DNA of 64,000 bases from Elephas maximus indicus (taxonomy: Eukaryota; Chordata; Mammalia; Proboscidea; Elephantidae): contig NC_064820.1 in NCBI RefSeq assembly GCF_024166365.1, positions 52,367,501-52,431,500 on the forward strand, given 5' to 3'. A program made the position numbers and the translations under genes. Numbering within the stretch: the first letter of the stretch is position 1; every line of letters begins with the position of its first letter. This document shows positions 50,714 to 63,005 of the stretch, piece after piece. A model generated the notes under the pieces. That model was not told where the DNA came from. It did not search any database and worked only from the letters and a program-made list of their open reading frames with translations.

Positions 50714-50876
50714 AAAAAGCCAAACCAGTTGCCGTCGAGTCAATTCCAACCTATAGCAACCCTATAAGACAGAGCAGAACTGCCCTATAGCGTTTCCAAG
50801 GAGTGGCTGGTGGGTTTGAACTGACAACCTTTTGGTTAGCAGCCAAACGCTTAACTACTGCAACATCAGGGCTCCT
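50714..50876 (-). mobile_element. AfroSINE
   Basis: Reverse copy from 'aaagccaaaccagttgccgt' to 'acatcagggctcct'. Confidence 0.92.
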
Positions 50877-50877
50877 C

Positions 50878-51280
50878 AAAATTCATCAGATAATATAAAT
50901 TACTTAGTGGAATGATTAAGGATTAGAAAAGTACTATTCAGATTAAAAACAACTAGAAAGTAACCCAAGGCTCTAACTGATCTGTGCATTGTTCTAACAT
51001 TTACTTAAAGGAGTGTCTTAGATCTAGATTCCAGAAGCAGCTGCTGGGATGAGGGTTTGTGTCCAAGCGATTTACTGAGGAAATGCTCTCATGGAAAACT
51101 AACAAGGGAATGGTGAAAGCAGGATGGGGCGGGAAAAAAAGGAGGGAAATTTTCAATTTCAGGTAAAATACCATGGAGGGAAGATTTATCCTAGTCTTCA
51201 GGGCATCTCAGAATTTATCCAAACTAGAGGTATCTTTTTTTTTTTTTTTTAGAGGTATTAATAATCAGAATTAATTAATT
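50878..51280. other. Intergenic stretch
   Basis: No gene. A poly-T at about 51237-51251 stands directly before the following RTE. Confidence 0.5.
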
Positions 51281-54047
51281 AACAATCAGAACATAGAACA
51301 CATGAAGTGTGAACCTAGGAAAACCAACGAAATAGAACACATAAACATCTATATCCTAGGCATTAGTGGGCTGAAATGGACTGGCATTGACCATTTTTGA
51401 ATCAGACAATAATATGGCCTACTATGCAAGGCATGACAAACTGAAGATGAATGGCATTCCATCGTCAAGAACATATCAAGATCTATTCTGAAATACAATG
51501 CTGTCAGTGATAGGATAACAGCCATATGTCTACAAGGAAGACCAGATAATATAACTATTAGTCAAATTTACCAACCATTAAGGCCAAAGATGATGAAATT
51601 GAAGATTTTTACCAACTTCTACGGTCTGAAATTGGTCGAACATCTAATCAGGGTGTGTTGATAACTACTGGTGATTGAAATGCGAAAGTTGGAGACGAAG
51701 AAGAATTGTAGTTGGAATATATAGCCTTGGCGGTAGAAATGATGCCAGAGATCTCATGGTAGAATTTTGCAAGACCAGAGAATTTTTCCTTACAAATACC
51801 TTTTTTCACCAACATAAATGGTGACTATACATGTGGACCTTACCAGATGGAATACGCAGGAATCGAATCGACTACATCTACAGAAAAAGACGATGGAAAC
51901 GTTCAATATCATAAGTCAGAACAAGGCCAGGAACCGACTGTGGAACAGACCATCAATTGCTCATACGTAAGTTCAAGCTGAAACTGAAGAAAATTAGAAC
52001 AGGTCCACGAGAGCCAAAGTACGACCTTGAGCATATCCCATCTGAATTTAGAGACCATCTCAAGAATAGTGTTGATGAATTGAACACTAATGACTGAAGA
52101 CCAGATGAGTTGTGGACTAACATCAAGGATATCATACATAAAGAAAACAAGAGGTCATTAAAAAGACAGGAAAGAAAGAAAAGACCAAAACTGATATCAG
52201 AAGACTCTGAAACTTGCTCTTCAACATCGAGAAGCTAAAGCAAATGTAAGAAATGATGAAGTAAAAGAGCTGAATAGGAAATTTCAAAGGATGTCTCAAG
52301 AAGACAAAGTAAAGTATTATAATGAGATGTGCAAAGACTTGGAGGTAGAAAACCAAAAAAGAAGAACATGCTCAGCATTTCTCAAGCTGAAAGAACTGAG
52401 GAAAAACTTCAAGCCTCGAGTTGCAATAGTGAAGGGTTCTATGGGGAAAATATTAAACAACACAGGAAGCATTAAAAGAAGATGGAAGGTATACATGGAG
52501 TATACCAAAAAGTATTGGCCAACATTCAACCATTTCAGGGCATAGCATATGATCAGGAACAAATGGCACTGAAGGAAGAAGTCCAGGCTGCACTGAAGGC
52601 ATTGGCAAAAAAAAAAAAAAAAGGCTCCGGGAATTGACGGAATACCAATTGAGATGTTTCAGCAAACAGATTCAGACCTGGAAGTGCTCACTCATCTATG
52701 CCACGAAATTTAGAAGACAGCTGCCTGGCCAACTGAGTGGAAGAGATCCAAATTTATGCCTGTTCCCAAGAAAGATGATCCAACCAAATGTGAAAATTAT
52801 TGAACAATATCATTAATATCACACACAAGTAAAGTTTTGCTGAAGATCATTCAAAAGCAGCTGCAGAAATTCAGGCTGGATTCAGAAGAGGATGTGGAGC
52901 CAGGGACATCATTGTTGATGTCAGATGGACCCAGGCTGAAAGCAGAGAATACCAGAAAAATGTTTACCTGTGTTTTATCAACTATGCAAAGGCATTCGGC
53001 TGTGTGGATCATAATAAATTATGGATAACATTGAGAAGAATGGGAATTCCAGAACACTTAATTGTGCTCATGAGAAATCTGTACATAGGTCAAGAGGCAG
53101 TTGTTTAAACAGAACAAGGGAATACTGCATGGTTTACAGTCAGGAAAGATGTGTGTCAGGGTTGTATCCTTTCACCTTACCTATTCAATCTGTATGCTAA
53201 GCAAATAATCCGAGAAGCTGGACTGTTTGAAGAAAAAGGGGTCATCAGGATTGGAGGAAGACTCATTAACAACCTGTGTTATGCAGATGGCACAACCTTG
53301 CTTGCTGAAAGTGAAGAGGACTTGAAGTACTTACTGATGAAGATCATAGACCACAGCCTTCAGTATGGATTACACCACAACATAAAGTAAAGAAAAATCC
53401 TCACACCTGGACCAATAAGCAATATCATGATAAACAGAGAAAAGATTGAAGATGTCAAGGATTTAATTTTACTTGGATCCACAATCAACATCCATGGAAG
53501 CAGCAGTCAAGAAATCAAAAGATGCATTGCATTGGGCAAATCTACTGGAAAAGACCCCTTTATAGTGTTAAAAAGCAAAGCCACCTTGAAGACTAAGGTG
53601 TGCCTGACCCAAGCCATGGTGTTTTCAATTGCGTCATATGCATATGAAAGCTGGATGATGAATAAAGAAGAATTGAAGCTTTTGAATTATGGTGTTGGTG
53701 AAGAATAATATACCACTGACTGCCAGAATAACCAAAAATCTGTTTTAGAAGAAGTACACACAGAATGCTCCTTAGAAACAATGATGGTGAGACTTTGTCT
53801 CACATACTTTGGATATGTTATCAGAAGGGATCAGTCCCTGGAGAGGGACATCATCATGTTTGGTAAACCAGAGGGCCAGCGAAAATGAGGAAGACCCTCA
53901 ACAAGATGGACTGACACAGTGACTGCAACAATGGGCTCATGCATAACAGCGAATGTGAGGATGGCACAAGGCCAGGCCGTGTTTCATTCTGTTGTACGTA
54001 GGGTTGCTATGAGTCAGGATTGACTGGATGCCACCTAACAACAACAA
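51281..54047 (+). mobile_element. RTE LINE, long but decayed (5' ~600 bp missing)
   Basis: Starts at the endonuclease GTWNVRS equivalent and runs to the CACCTAACAACAACAAA end. Readable RT: CQGCILSPYLFNLYA (about 53155) and LCYADGTTLLAES (about 53270), in which the second catalytic Asp of YADD is now Gly. Many frameshifts and an A-run (52605-52621) inside the RT region. Not functional. Confidence 0.92.
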
Positions 54048-54359
54048 AGGCAAGGAAACAGAACTTTTTTTTTTTTTTTTTGTCATTTGTGTCTAGATCA
54101 GTCAATGGCTAAGAACCATGAGGTGGGGTGGAAGTATACAAACCTCTAGGTATTTCTGCTCTTTAAGTCCATATCAGCTTTGGTAGCACAAGAACAATCC
54201 TTCCAAGAGTGTAGTAGACACTGGCCAGAAGCACACAGAAACCTGGGAAGGGATGCACAGAAGTAGCAGAAGTCCTCTGAGGAAATCTGGGCAGATCCCT
54301 GAGAGTGCCCACCATAGAGTGGGTTACACATCTTTAGTATCTCAGTTTGAAGCAATTAA
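54048..54359. other. Short intergenic stretch
   Basis: Poly-T at 54065-54081, then sequence not assigned. Confidence 0.5.
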
Positions 54360-55705
54360 AAAAATAATAATAAGCAGCTGCTTGATTTCAAAGCACACTA
54401 TAAAACTACAATAATCAAAAGAGCATGGTATTGGTATAAAGATAGACGTAAAGACCAATGGAATTGAACTGAGAGTTCAGAAATAAACCCATATATCTCT
54501 GGCCAATTTATTTTCCAAAAGGGTGTGTCTTAATTATCTAGAGCTGCTGGGCTGGGCTATAACAGAATTATCCCAGATGTGTGACTTTAACAACCAGAAA
54601 TTTATTTTCTCACAATTCAGGAGGCTAGAAGTCCAAATTCACGGAACCAGCTATAGGGGAAGTCTCTCTCTGTTTGCTCTAGGGAAAGGTTCATATCTCT
54701 TTCCAGCTTCTATTTCTAGATTCCTTGGTGGTCAAGTGGTGTGTATCTTCCCTTCCATTTGTGCTTGTTTGCTTGCTTAGTGTGCTCTTTTGTATCTCAA
54801 AAGATTGACTTAAACACATCCTACACTAACACTGCCTCATTAGCATAATAAAGAAAACCTATTCCCAAATGGGATTATAAGCACTGGTATAAAAACCCAG
54901 AAAAGAAAAAATTGAATGGGGGGCCACCATTCAATCCATATTGCCCAGTCTGTTAAGTGGGGGAAAGAATAGTCTCTTCAATAAATGGTGCTGGGATAGT
55001 TGGATCTATGTATTCAAAAGAATGAAGTTGGACCCATACCTCACACCATACACAAAAATTAACTCAAAATATATCAATAACTTAAATATAAGAACAAAAT
55101 CACTAGTTTTTTGCTACTATGGAAAACAGCTTGGCAGTTCCTCAAATATTAAACATAGAATTACCACATGGCCCAGCAATTCCACTCCTACATGTATACC
55201 CAAGAGACTTAAACAGATACTTGCACACCAATGCTCACTGCAGCATTATTCACAGTAACCAAAGGTTGCAAACAACCCAAGTGTCCATCAGTGGATGAAT
55301 AAATAAAATGTAATATATGCAAAAATAGAATATTATAAGACATAAAGAGAAATGAAGTTCTAATGCATGCTACAACATGGGGGAATCTTGAAAACATTAT
55401 GTGGAGTAAAATAAATCAGATGCAAATGGACAGATACTGTATGATCCCACTTGTATGAAATATCCAGAATAGGCAAATACATAAAGAAAAAAGTTTATTA
55501 GGGATTACTAAGGGGGAAAGGGGAATGAGAGTTATTGCAGAAGAGGTACTCAGTTTCTATTTACAATGAAGAAAAACTTTTAGAAATGGGTAGTGGTAAT
55601 GGTAGCACAACAGAGTGAATGTAATTAATGTCACTGGATTATACTCTTAAAAATAATTAAAACAGCAAACTTTTTGTTATATATATTTTCCCACAATAAA
55701 TTAAA
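54360..55705 (+). mobile_element. Old L1 3' part, split by a MaLR LTR
   Basis: ORF2 C-terminal region (e.g. 'ggtattggtataaagataga', 'ccataccaaaa..'-type 'tacctcacaccatacacaaa', 'cagcattattcacagtaacc') and 3' end ('ggtaatggtagcacaacaga'). An LTR occupies 54526-54942, and part of ORF2 is deleted near 55108. Confidence 0.82.
54526..54942 (-). mobile_element. MaLR LTR in L1
   Basis: Runs from 'tgtcttaattatctagagctg' to 'ccattcaatccat', with internal losses. L1 sequence resumes after it, so it is younger than this L1. Confidence 0.8.
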
Positions 55706-55864
55706 ATATAAAATAAATTAAACAGGTGCTATAAGACTTCATTAGCTCTAGAGAGCTCTGGACCTGCCAAACCCTGAAGCACGATATGTGTTCCCAGTGG
55801 ACTCTCAGGTGGCATTAAGCACAAAAAGAAGGAGAGATGCTGAAAGAGAGAAAAAGACATCAAC

Positions 55865-56035
55865 TGAATGCCTACAATGTACCAAAAAATTGTAGTGGGC
55901 TATCCTTATGCTTAATATAATTTAAAATTTGTAACAGTTGTACAAGGCAAGGTTATCACTCCCATTTTACAGAAGAGAAAAACCAACTTTTTCTTCTGAT
56001 CCTAAATTCCATGTCTTTCTATCACACTGCCACCA
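55865..56035 (-). mobile_element. MIR-like fragment
   Basis: 'tgaatgcctacaatgtacca' and 'cactcccattttacagaaga' resemble the MIR complement. Confidence 0.45.
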
Positions 56036-56880
56036 GCCTCCCAGTAAAAGAATGAAAGGAGATAAACGAAGAGCAAAATGAGCTAGGCGTCCTTTACAAT
56101 TTTGTCTATGTCCATTTTTTTCTGTAATAATGCAAATTACTATTTCAGCCTAATTCATTCATTAATTCATTCAACAAGTAATTACTGATTGCCTACTATA
56201 TGCTGATTATATCCTGAATCCAACCACTGCTAAGCTCTGGGAATTGAGTGTAAATAAACAAATAAACCAGCAGATTCTGCTCTCCAGGAGTTTTCATTCT
56301 CTAGTGGTGAAAAAAAAAGTGAGGCAGATAATTAAAAAGCTATTGAGTAAAATGTATAGTATCTTAAAAAAAAAAAATGTTAATAAAAGAATGATCAGAG
56401 GAAGCCTCATTGATATAAAGTTATCAAACCAAGGTTTTTTTTTGGTTTTTTTTCCTGAGAAAGGGTATAGGTCACATAAAGTACAAAGTTCCTGACACAA
56501 GAACATATATGGTACAATCAAGGAATGGCTAAACAGAGTAAACAAGGTAGAAAGAGGGAATAGTAGTAGCAGTTGAGTCCATAAAGATAATTATGGTGTA
56601 CTTGCAATTGGTTGAGATAGGGAAATTGAATAGGTAAAACCTTGTAAGCCACAGCAAAATCCATGGTTTTTACTCTGAAATGGGAAACCATGAGAGATTT
56701 TTTCTTTTTTTTTTTTTTTTGAGCAAAGAACTGGCATGATATGACATATTTTTAAAAGAATGTTCCTAACTAGTCTACTGAGACTTTGACTAGCAAATGG
56801 CAAAGGTGGACACATGAAACCAGTTAGGAGGCTAAAGCAAAAATCCAAAATGGTAGTAGTTTATACCAGAATGATACTTA

Positions 56881-56926
56881 AAAAAAAACAAAAAAAAACT
56901 TGCCATCGAGTCGCTTCCCACTCCTA
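56881..56926 (-). mobile_element. AfroSINE tail fragment (reverse)
   Basis: A-rich complement and 'cttgccatcgagtcgcttcc', stopping abruptly where a sense AfroSINE begins. Confidence 0.78.
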
Positions 56927-57079
56927 GCGTGGTTAAGAACTTGGCTGCTAACCAAAAGGTTGGCAGTTCAAATTCATCAGCTGCTCCTTGGAAACTCTAT
57001 GGGGCAGTTCTACTCTGTCCTTTAGAGTTGCTGTGAGTTGGAATCTACTCAATGGCAACAAGTTTAGTTTTTTTTTGTT
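56927..57079 (+). mobile_element. AfroSINE (sense)
   Basis: 'cgtggttaagaacttggctgc' to 'caatggcaacaagtttagt' plus T-rich tail. The first ~15 bases of the head are missing. Confidence 0.88.
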
Positions 57080-57480
57080 TGTTATATATGTGTATATATA
57101 TTATGTATAATTTTTAATATATAATTTTAATATATATTTTTCAATGTAAAGCCAATAGGATTTGCAGGTGGATTAGATGTGGAATATAAGAAAAGAGGGA
57201 AGCCAATGATTCCAAGGTCTCTGAATGGTGCCATTGGAAGGATGAGTTGGCATATACCGAGATAAGAAATTCCAAGAAGAGCAAGGTTTTATTTTTGGGA
57301 GAAGAGCAGGTAATTTTCTTCCCAATTCTGTGTGACTTGACTTCATGCTTCTTTAGAAAAACTTTAATAAGTACCAAGTAAATAAACAAAACTACTTCAT
57401 TGTACTCTTTCTGTATTCCATTCTTAAGCATTTACTTTGTCCTCTCTTTTTTCCTTCCTTCCTCTCTGCCTTTTCTTTAT

Positions 57481-57581
57481 AGAATTGCCCCATAGAGTTT
57501 CCAAGGAATGCCTGGTGGATTCACACTGCTGACCTTCTGATTAGCTACTGTAGCACTTAACCACTACGCCACCAGGTTTTC
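57481..57581 (-). mobile_element. AfroSINE head fragment
   Basis: 'agaattgccccatagagttt' to 'ctacgccaccaggttttcca'; tail part missing. Confidence 0.88.
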
Positions 57582-57589
57582 CATATACA

Positions 57590-57748
57590 CACACACCCAG
57601 TGCTGTCGAGTCGATTCCGACTCATAACGACCCTATAGGACAGAATATAACTGCCCCATAGCGTTTCCAAGGAGCTCCTGGTGGGTTTGAACTGCCGACC
57701 CTTTGGCTGGCAGCCATAGCACTTAACCACTACGCCACCAGGGTTTCC
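57590..57748 (-). mobile_element. AfroSINE
   Basis: Complete reverse copy, 'acccagtgctgtcgagtcga' to 'cgccaccagggtttcc', with well-kept CpGs, so one of the youngest SINEs here. Confidence 0.92.
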
Positions 57749-57755
57749 ATATCTC

Positions 57756-57822
57756 TGTGGGGCAGTTCTATTCTGTCCTATAGGGTCACTATGAGTCGGA
57801 ATCCACTCAACAGCACTGGGTG
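57756..57822 (+). mobile_element. AfroSINE 3' fragment (sense)
   Basis: 'ggggcagttctattctgtcc' to 'caacagcactgggtgtgtg'. It is inverted relative to the preceding copy. Confidence 0.88.
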
Positions 57823-57847
57823 TGTGTGTGGTGCGTGTGTATGTGTG

Positions 57848-57879
<32 letters not shown>

Positions 57880-57880
57880 C
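57822..57880. repeat. (TG)n/(TA)n microsatellite
   Basis: TG dinucleotides grading into TA directly after the SINE tail. Confidence 0.9.
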
Positions 57881-58297
57881 TGGTGTGAGGTCAAGTTTCT
57901 TCATAGTTCTGTACTTTCAGTGTTTCTTCCCTTGCATCCCAGCTCAAGAAAGAATTTAGAGAAATCTCAAAATCACTGTTGGTCCATAGCATATCACAAG
58001 AAGGAATTTGCCATCATCCATTCTGGCTTAAGGAGGGATGCACTCAAGTGTCCAATCAATTAATACCCCACAGACTCAACTTTTCTCCTGGAAATTTGTC
58101 CTTTTTTAGATATCGCTGTGGTCATGATTTTAGAGTATAGAGGATGAGGGGAACTTTCAATCGTATTACTGTTGGAAAAATATCCTGTGAGACTCCCCTC
58201 AATATCAGGATTATGGTGAAAATAGACATTGTCGGGAAGATTTCATTTGTCATTCAGTTTTTTTTGTTTGTTTGTTTGTTTTTGTAATAGTAAGAAT
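57881..58297. other. Intergenic stretch
   Basis: Nothing recognised except (GTTT)n at about 58262-58283. Confidence 0.5.
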
Positions 58298-58490
58298 TTC
58301 AAGGAATCCTGGTGGGCAATGTTTAGGTCGCTGGTTTAAACCCACCAGACTACAGCACAAAAGGCTGGACAATATCATGGGTAAAGATTACAGTTTAGGA
58401 AACCCTAAACCCTACAGGACACTTCTATGCTGTCCTGTAGGGTCGCTATGCAGCAGAATCAGTTGAAAGGCACACAATAACAACAGCAGT
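58298..58490 (+). mobile_element. AfroSINE-like with RTE-type tail
   Basis: SINE head 'aatcctggtgggcaatgttt', core 'gctgtcctgtagggtcgcta', and a tail that reads 'aaggcacacaataacaacag', closer to the RTE terminus than to the usual AfroSINE GGGTTTGG tail. Confidence 0.8.
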
Positions 58491-59880
58491 AAGAATTTCA
58501 AAGCAAGGGTCTTTCTACTTCTGTTTTCATGCACGCCACCTGATTTGTTCAGAGTACCAAGTTCCCCAAAGTATAAAGTCAGTTACATGAGAGCTATTCC
58601 CAAATACTTGGCCAGAAAGAAACAAAAGTACTGCAAATTTAATTTTTCTGAGTCTCTTTTACTTGTGTTTTAGTCCTAATTATTAACAATAAGCATTAGC
58701 GTATTCTATTATTAGTGTGAAAATGATGACTAAAAGTTATTTTTCCAATATGCATTTTCATATTTTTTGACTTTTTGAACCTTTTTTGGAAACCATTAAT
58801 TTGCCAGAGTATGTCACACACTTATACTGCTCTCTGAATTTAAAACATGTAAAAAATTAAATAGCTAAAAATAGAGTCTAATGGAAACACATAAAAAAGG
58901 AAACTTTTAGGATATTTTTAAAAATGTAAAATGCAGAATATAAATTTTGTTTGGGCTAATTTGACCACCCAAGGTCAAAAGCAGTGTTGGCTCTCTTCCA
59001 AGCTGTCCACCCCTAGCCTTTGAGCCCTTTGGGTATCCAGTAGGTCAGGGCTTATGACTCCTAATGAGTAATGCAGCGGTACTCAGGCTGTTGCAGATGG
59101 GATGGGAATAGCAAAAACCACGCCTTTCTAATTACATATATTAGACCTCTAGCATTGGGATGCCTTCTAACATCTTAGAGTGGGGGGAGAAAGCTGAATA
59201 ATCACATGGAAAATACAAATCTGCAGGAGCTGCCAAAGTTGTCCCAGATTCTAGTTGCCAGATTGTCTTTGCACTAATCTGATGTTAGTATTGACAGCCT
59301 GCCTGCCTACCTCCTATGGATGTCAAAGCCAAGATCAAGGCCAGGAGAACCGAACAAGCTGTCAGCCTAGCATAAGAAAACGGGTAAGCACATCACCAAG
59401 ACCATAGGAAAGTCTCAATAATTGGCAGAAATCTCAGGCTACAGCTATAGGTCATGGCATTAGTGAAAATCTATGAGATCACTCCCTCCTTAATGCTCCC
59501 ACAGGAAAGCAGGAAAATCAGTACTTGATGAAAGGTCAGCATTTTATGGACCAACTTCCTCTCACCTATAGCTTTCATATGCCCTTCTTATTTTAGACTT
59601 TACAACCTTTTTGTTTTTAAGATCAGTTCTTTATTGGATATACTTTAAGAATGATGTATATATCTGCTAGTTAGAAACTAGGCAACATTATGACTTTCAG
59701 AAAATGCAAATGATGGAGTTACTTGATGATAAATTAATTATAGAAGAAATTAGAAATTGATTTGCTTATTTATTAAAGGCTGTGAGACTGAAAGATCAAT
59801 TTACTAAGTGGGTTACAATTACGAAATACAGTTAAAATGGGGAATTATAATGCCATAATTTTGAATGAGGCACTAGGACT
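58491..59880. other. Intergenic stretch
   Basis: No gene or named repeat. The somewhat GC-richer part 58960-59560 may be an old LTR or unique sequence; I cannot tell. Confidence 0.45.
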
Positions 59881-60051
59881 AAATACCAAAAAAACAAACC
59901 CGTTGCCATCGAGTTGATACCAACTCATAGTGACCCTATCTGACAGAGTAGAACTGCCCCATAGGGTTTCCAAGGAGCGCCTGATAGATTTGAACTGCCG
60001 ACCTTTTGGTTAGCAGCTGAAGCTCTTAACCACTGGGCCACCAGGGCTCCT
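59881..60051 (-). mobile_element. AfroSINE with target duplication
   Basis: Reverse copy, 'acccgttgccatcgagttga' to 'ccaccagggctcct'. CTAGGACT occurs on both sides (59873-59880 and 60052-60059). Confidence 0.93.
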
Positions 60052-60109
60052 CTAGGACTCTAAGTGGATTAAATTGTGTATGCAGGTACACAACTTACAG
60101 AGCACTCAT

Positions 60110-60320
60110 ACAAACTAATGGTCATTAAACTCTTCTAATGTGCCAGGCCCAAGGCTAAGTATGTTTACATGAATTATTTATTTAATTTACAGAATAAATG
60201 TTTCTACTAGGTAAGTATGCATGGCTTCTGAGAGAAGTTACTTATCTAGTAAGTGGTGAGTTTGGGCCTCAGAACTTAATTTGACTGACTGGGAAGTCAT
60301 TACTCTTAGCACTACAATTT
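60110..60320 (-). mobile_element. MIR-like fragment
   Basis: 'ctaatgtgccaggcccaagg', 'ttacttatctagtaagtggt' in MIR-complement order. Confidence 0.55.
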
Positions 60321-60649
60321 TCTGTACTTCTTCACAACTGACTGGAAAGATAGTCACAAGTGCTGAAAGAACGTGGAGAGCTGGAGCAATAAAGCTAGAA
60401 GAAAAGCCTGAAATATCTTATTATACCAGAAATTGAGGTAAAAGGTTCTCAAAAAATTACATGGCCTGTTACAAGGACACAGTAGTCAGCTTGAAGACGC
60501 TATTGTTGCCCATATCTAGGTCACTTTGACTATAAAAATAAGTAAACAAAATTATAAATTTATTTGCAAAAAAAACCAAACAGATAGATAGACACATGAG
60601 TGGGAGAGAGGAAGACCTTTGTTTAAGATAAAATACCAAATCTGAACTA

Positions 60650-60871
60650 GAAAACAAAAACAAACAAACCTGTTGCCATCCCTACATGCTACACAGTAGA
60701 ACTGCCCCACAAGGTTTTCTTGGCTGTAATCTTTATGGAAGCAGATCATCAGAGCTTTCTTTATGGAAAAAGATTACCAGGGCTTTCTTTTATGGTACTA
60801 GTGGCTGGATTTGAACCACCAACATTTAGGTTAATAGCTGAGCACAAACCATATGCATCACCCAGGGGTCT
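60650..60871 (-). mobile_element. AfroSINE, longer subfamily
   Basis: Tail complement 'aaacaaacaaacctgttgcc', core 'cagtagaactgccccacaag', and an extra middle block in which 'agctttctttatgg' and 'ggctttcttttatgg' repeat; head complement 'atttaggttaatagctgag'. Confidence 0.83.
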
Positions 60872-61009
60872 TAAATGTGAACTACTAAACCATTGTTTTG
60901 TAATCATCTTACTAAATAATGGTATGGGTAAGAATCACCAATTAATGCCAAATATGGGTTGGGGGGGGAGTTTTGATGACAAGAAGGATACTTGCATGAT
61001 CCTAAAATA

Positions 61010-61560
61010 TCCCCCACACTGAGACCAGAAGAACTAGATGGTGCCCAGCTACCACAAATAACCTCCTTGACCTGGATCACAACAGAAGAGTCCTAGTCAG
61101 AGCAGGAGAAAAATGTAGAACAGAATTCAAATTCAAGTAAAAAGATCAGACTTACTGATCTGACAGAGACTGGAGGAACTCCCAAAACTGTGGCTCCTGG
61201 ACACTCTGATAACCCAGAACTGAAACCATTTCTGAAGCCCACTTTTCAGACAAAGATTAGACAGGCGTATAAAACAAAAAATAACACATGTGAGGAACAT
61301 ACTTCTTAGTTCAATCAAACCCACAAGACCAAAAGGGCAGCTTTTGTCCAAAAGCAAGAAGAGAAAGGGGGAAGGGTCAGGAACTGGACAAACGAACAAA
61401 GGGAACCCAGAGTGGAAAGGGGAAGCTTGCAGTCACATTGTGGGGATTGCAACCTATGTCACAAAATGATATGTGTATAAATTTTTGAATGAGAAATTAA
61501 CAAGCTGTAAACTTTCACCTAAAGGTTGATAAAAAGAAAATAATAATAATTTTTAAAAAA
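61010..61560 (+). mobile_element. L1 3' UTR fragment
   Basis: 'actgagaccagaagaactag', 'ctgacagagactggaggaac', 'caaagattagacaggcgtat', 'gtgtataaatttttgaatga', then an A/T-rich end. 5'-truncated; same family as 48789. Confidence 0.83.
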
Positions 61561-61789
61561 CTCCTTACAGAGTACTTATTAAAACAAAATCTGTGAAAAC
61601 ATGAACTTGACAAGACCGCCTTGTTTTTCCAAGTCCTGTAAATTTTCCACCTTTGGCAGGGTGCGGTCTTACTACTTTTCTATCACTTGTTTTAGTGGAA
61701 AATATTTTAGTTTTCCTTCTCTGGCAAGTTTCCTTCTTACACAGATCCTGGGTTTTGCAGATTTTACTGTAGTTGTGAGGAAAAGATAG

Positions 61790-62890
61790 TAACGATAGAG
61801 TGGAGAAATCAGTTAACTCTTTAACCTAGTGATCAAAATTATCAACACCAGTGATGGACAAATGGACACAATATACCTCCAGAATTAATTCCCTGCACCG
61901 GACACTTGATCATGTAGGTGTCTTTCTAGTCAGGATTGCATAATTTGAGTCTAATCACGAGGAGATACATACAAAAAACCCCAAAAGATGAACAATCGTT
62001 GAAAGAAAAAAAAGAGAATTTATTCTTCAAAAATGCCCATGTCATGAAAGACAGACTGTGGAAATGTTGCAGATTAAAGGAGACTAATACATAAAAACTA
62101 AATAAAGAAATTTATTCCAGGATAGATTTTGTACAGGAGGAGAAACAATGCTGTTATGAAAATTAATGATAGAGTCAATTGACAAAACTGGAATACTTTT
62201 GGTGGATTAAATAATAACTATTCTATTGATATTAAATTTACTGAAATTGATAACTGCCAAAGACTATCCATATCCTTATTAAATATACACTGAAGTATTT
62301 AGGTTGAAACAACCATGTATACTATCAAATGGAACAAAATTTTAAAAATATATGTGCACACACATGTACTTATATCTATATGTCTATATACCTACTACTC
62401 ACTTATTGACTATCTTGATATTCGACATTTCACGTTTATGACAATAGCAAAAGATCTACTATCTGGCTATTTTGCATGTTAATGACGTACATCCAGCAGT
62501 AAAGAATGCTGGTTTGGGAGGAAGAATAATACTGGCTGTGATTGTTAAGGTCATCTTGGCTGGGACATGATTCTCAGTGGTTTGGCAGTTCTGGAATGAT
62601 GTAATTTGGAAGTTCTGTAACAATGTAGTCATCTTCCATCTTGTGATCTGATGTGGTCATCCTCCATTTTTGTATAACACCAAATTTTATGTAATGACCT
62701 AGTCTTTGGAACCTAACCATGTAAATAAGTGACAAGTGGGTAGATATGTTTACAGATATACATATAGACAGATAGGCATGAGAGAAAGAGATAACGTGGT
62801 TAACAAAAGGTTAATCTGCATAAAGAGCACATGGATTCTTTGTGCCATTCTTGTTCTTACAACTTTTCTATAAGTTTGAAATATTAATTT
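61790..62890 (+). mobile_element. Old L1-type 3' region
   Basis: 'ggagaaatcagttaactctt', 'tcaaaaatgcccatgtcatg', 'gcagattaaaggagactaat', 'cactgaagtatttaggttga' and 'acttttctataagtttgaaa' are collinear with a common old mammalian L1 3' UTR. A stretch at about 62460-62740 does not fit and may be a separate insertion. Confidence 0.5.
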
Positions 62891-63005
62891 AATTATTATA
62901 TTTATTTTGTATTTTTTAATTTTTATTTTAATCAATGAATTAACTATTTAAATTATGATCACGTGTGTGTGCATACATATCTATATATACACAAACGCAC
63001 ATTAA

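Larger units (their letters stand above)
56140..57330 (-). mobile_element. L2-type LINE, decayed
   Basis: Complement of L2-like sequence in collinear blocks: 'attcattcaacaagtaatta', 'aaccttgtaagccacagcaa', 'tggtttttactctgaaatgg', 'ccagttaggaggctaaagca', 'ggatttgcaggtggattaga'. A pair of AfroSINE pieces is inserted at 56881-57079. Confidence 0.6.

Noticed and set aside
57557-58063. Frames with Tyr-Ile repeats
   Set aside because: Translation of TA/TG microsatellites and SINEs.
62460-62740. Possible separate LTR or insertion within old L1 sequence
   Set aside because: I could find neither clear ends nor a target duplication, so it is mentioned only as unexplained.
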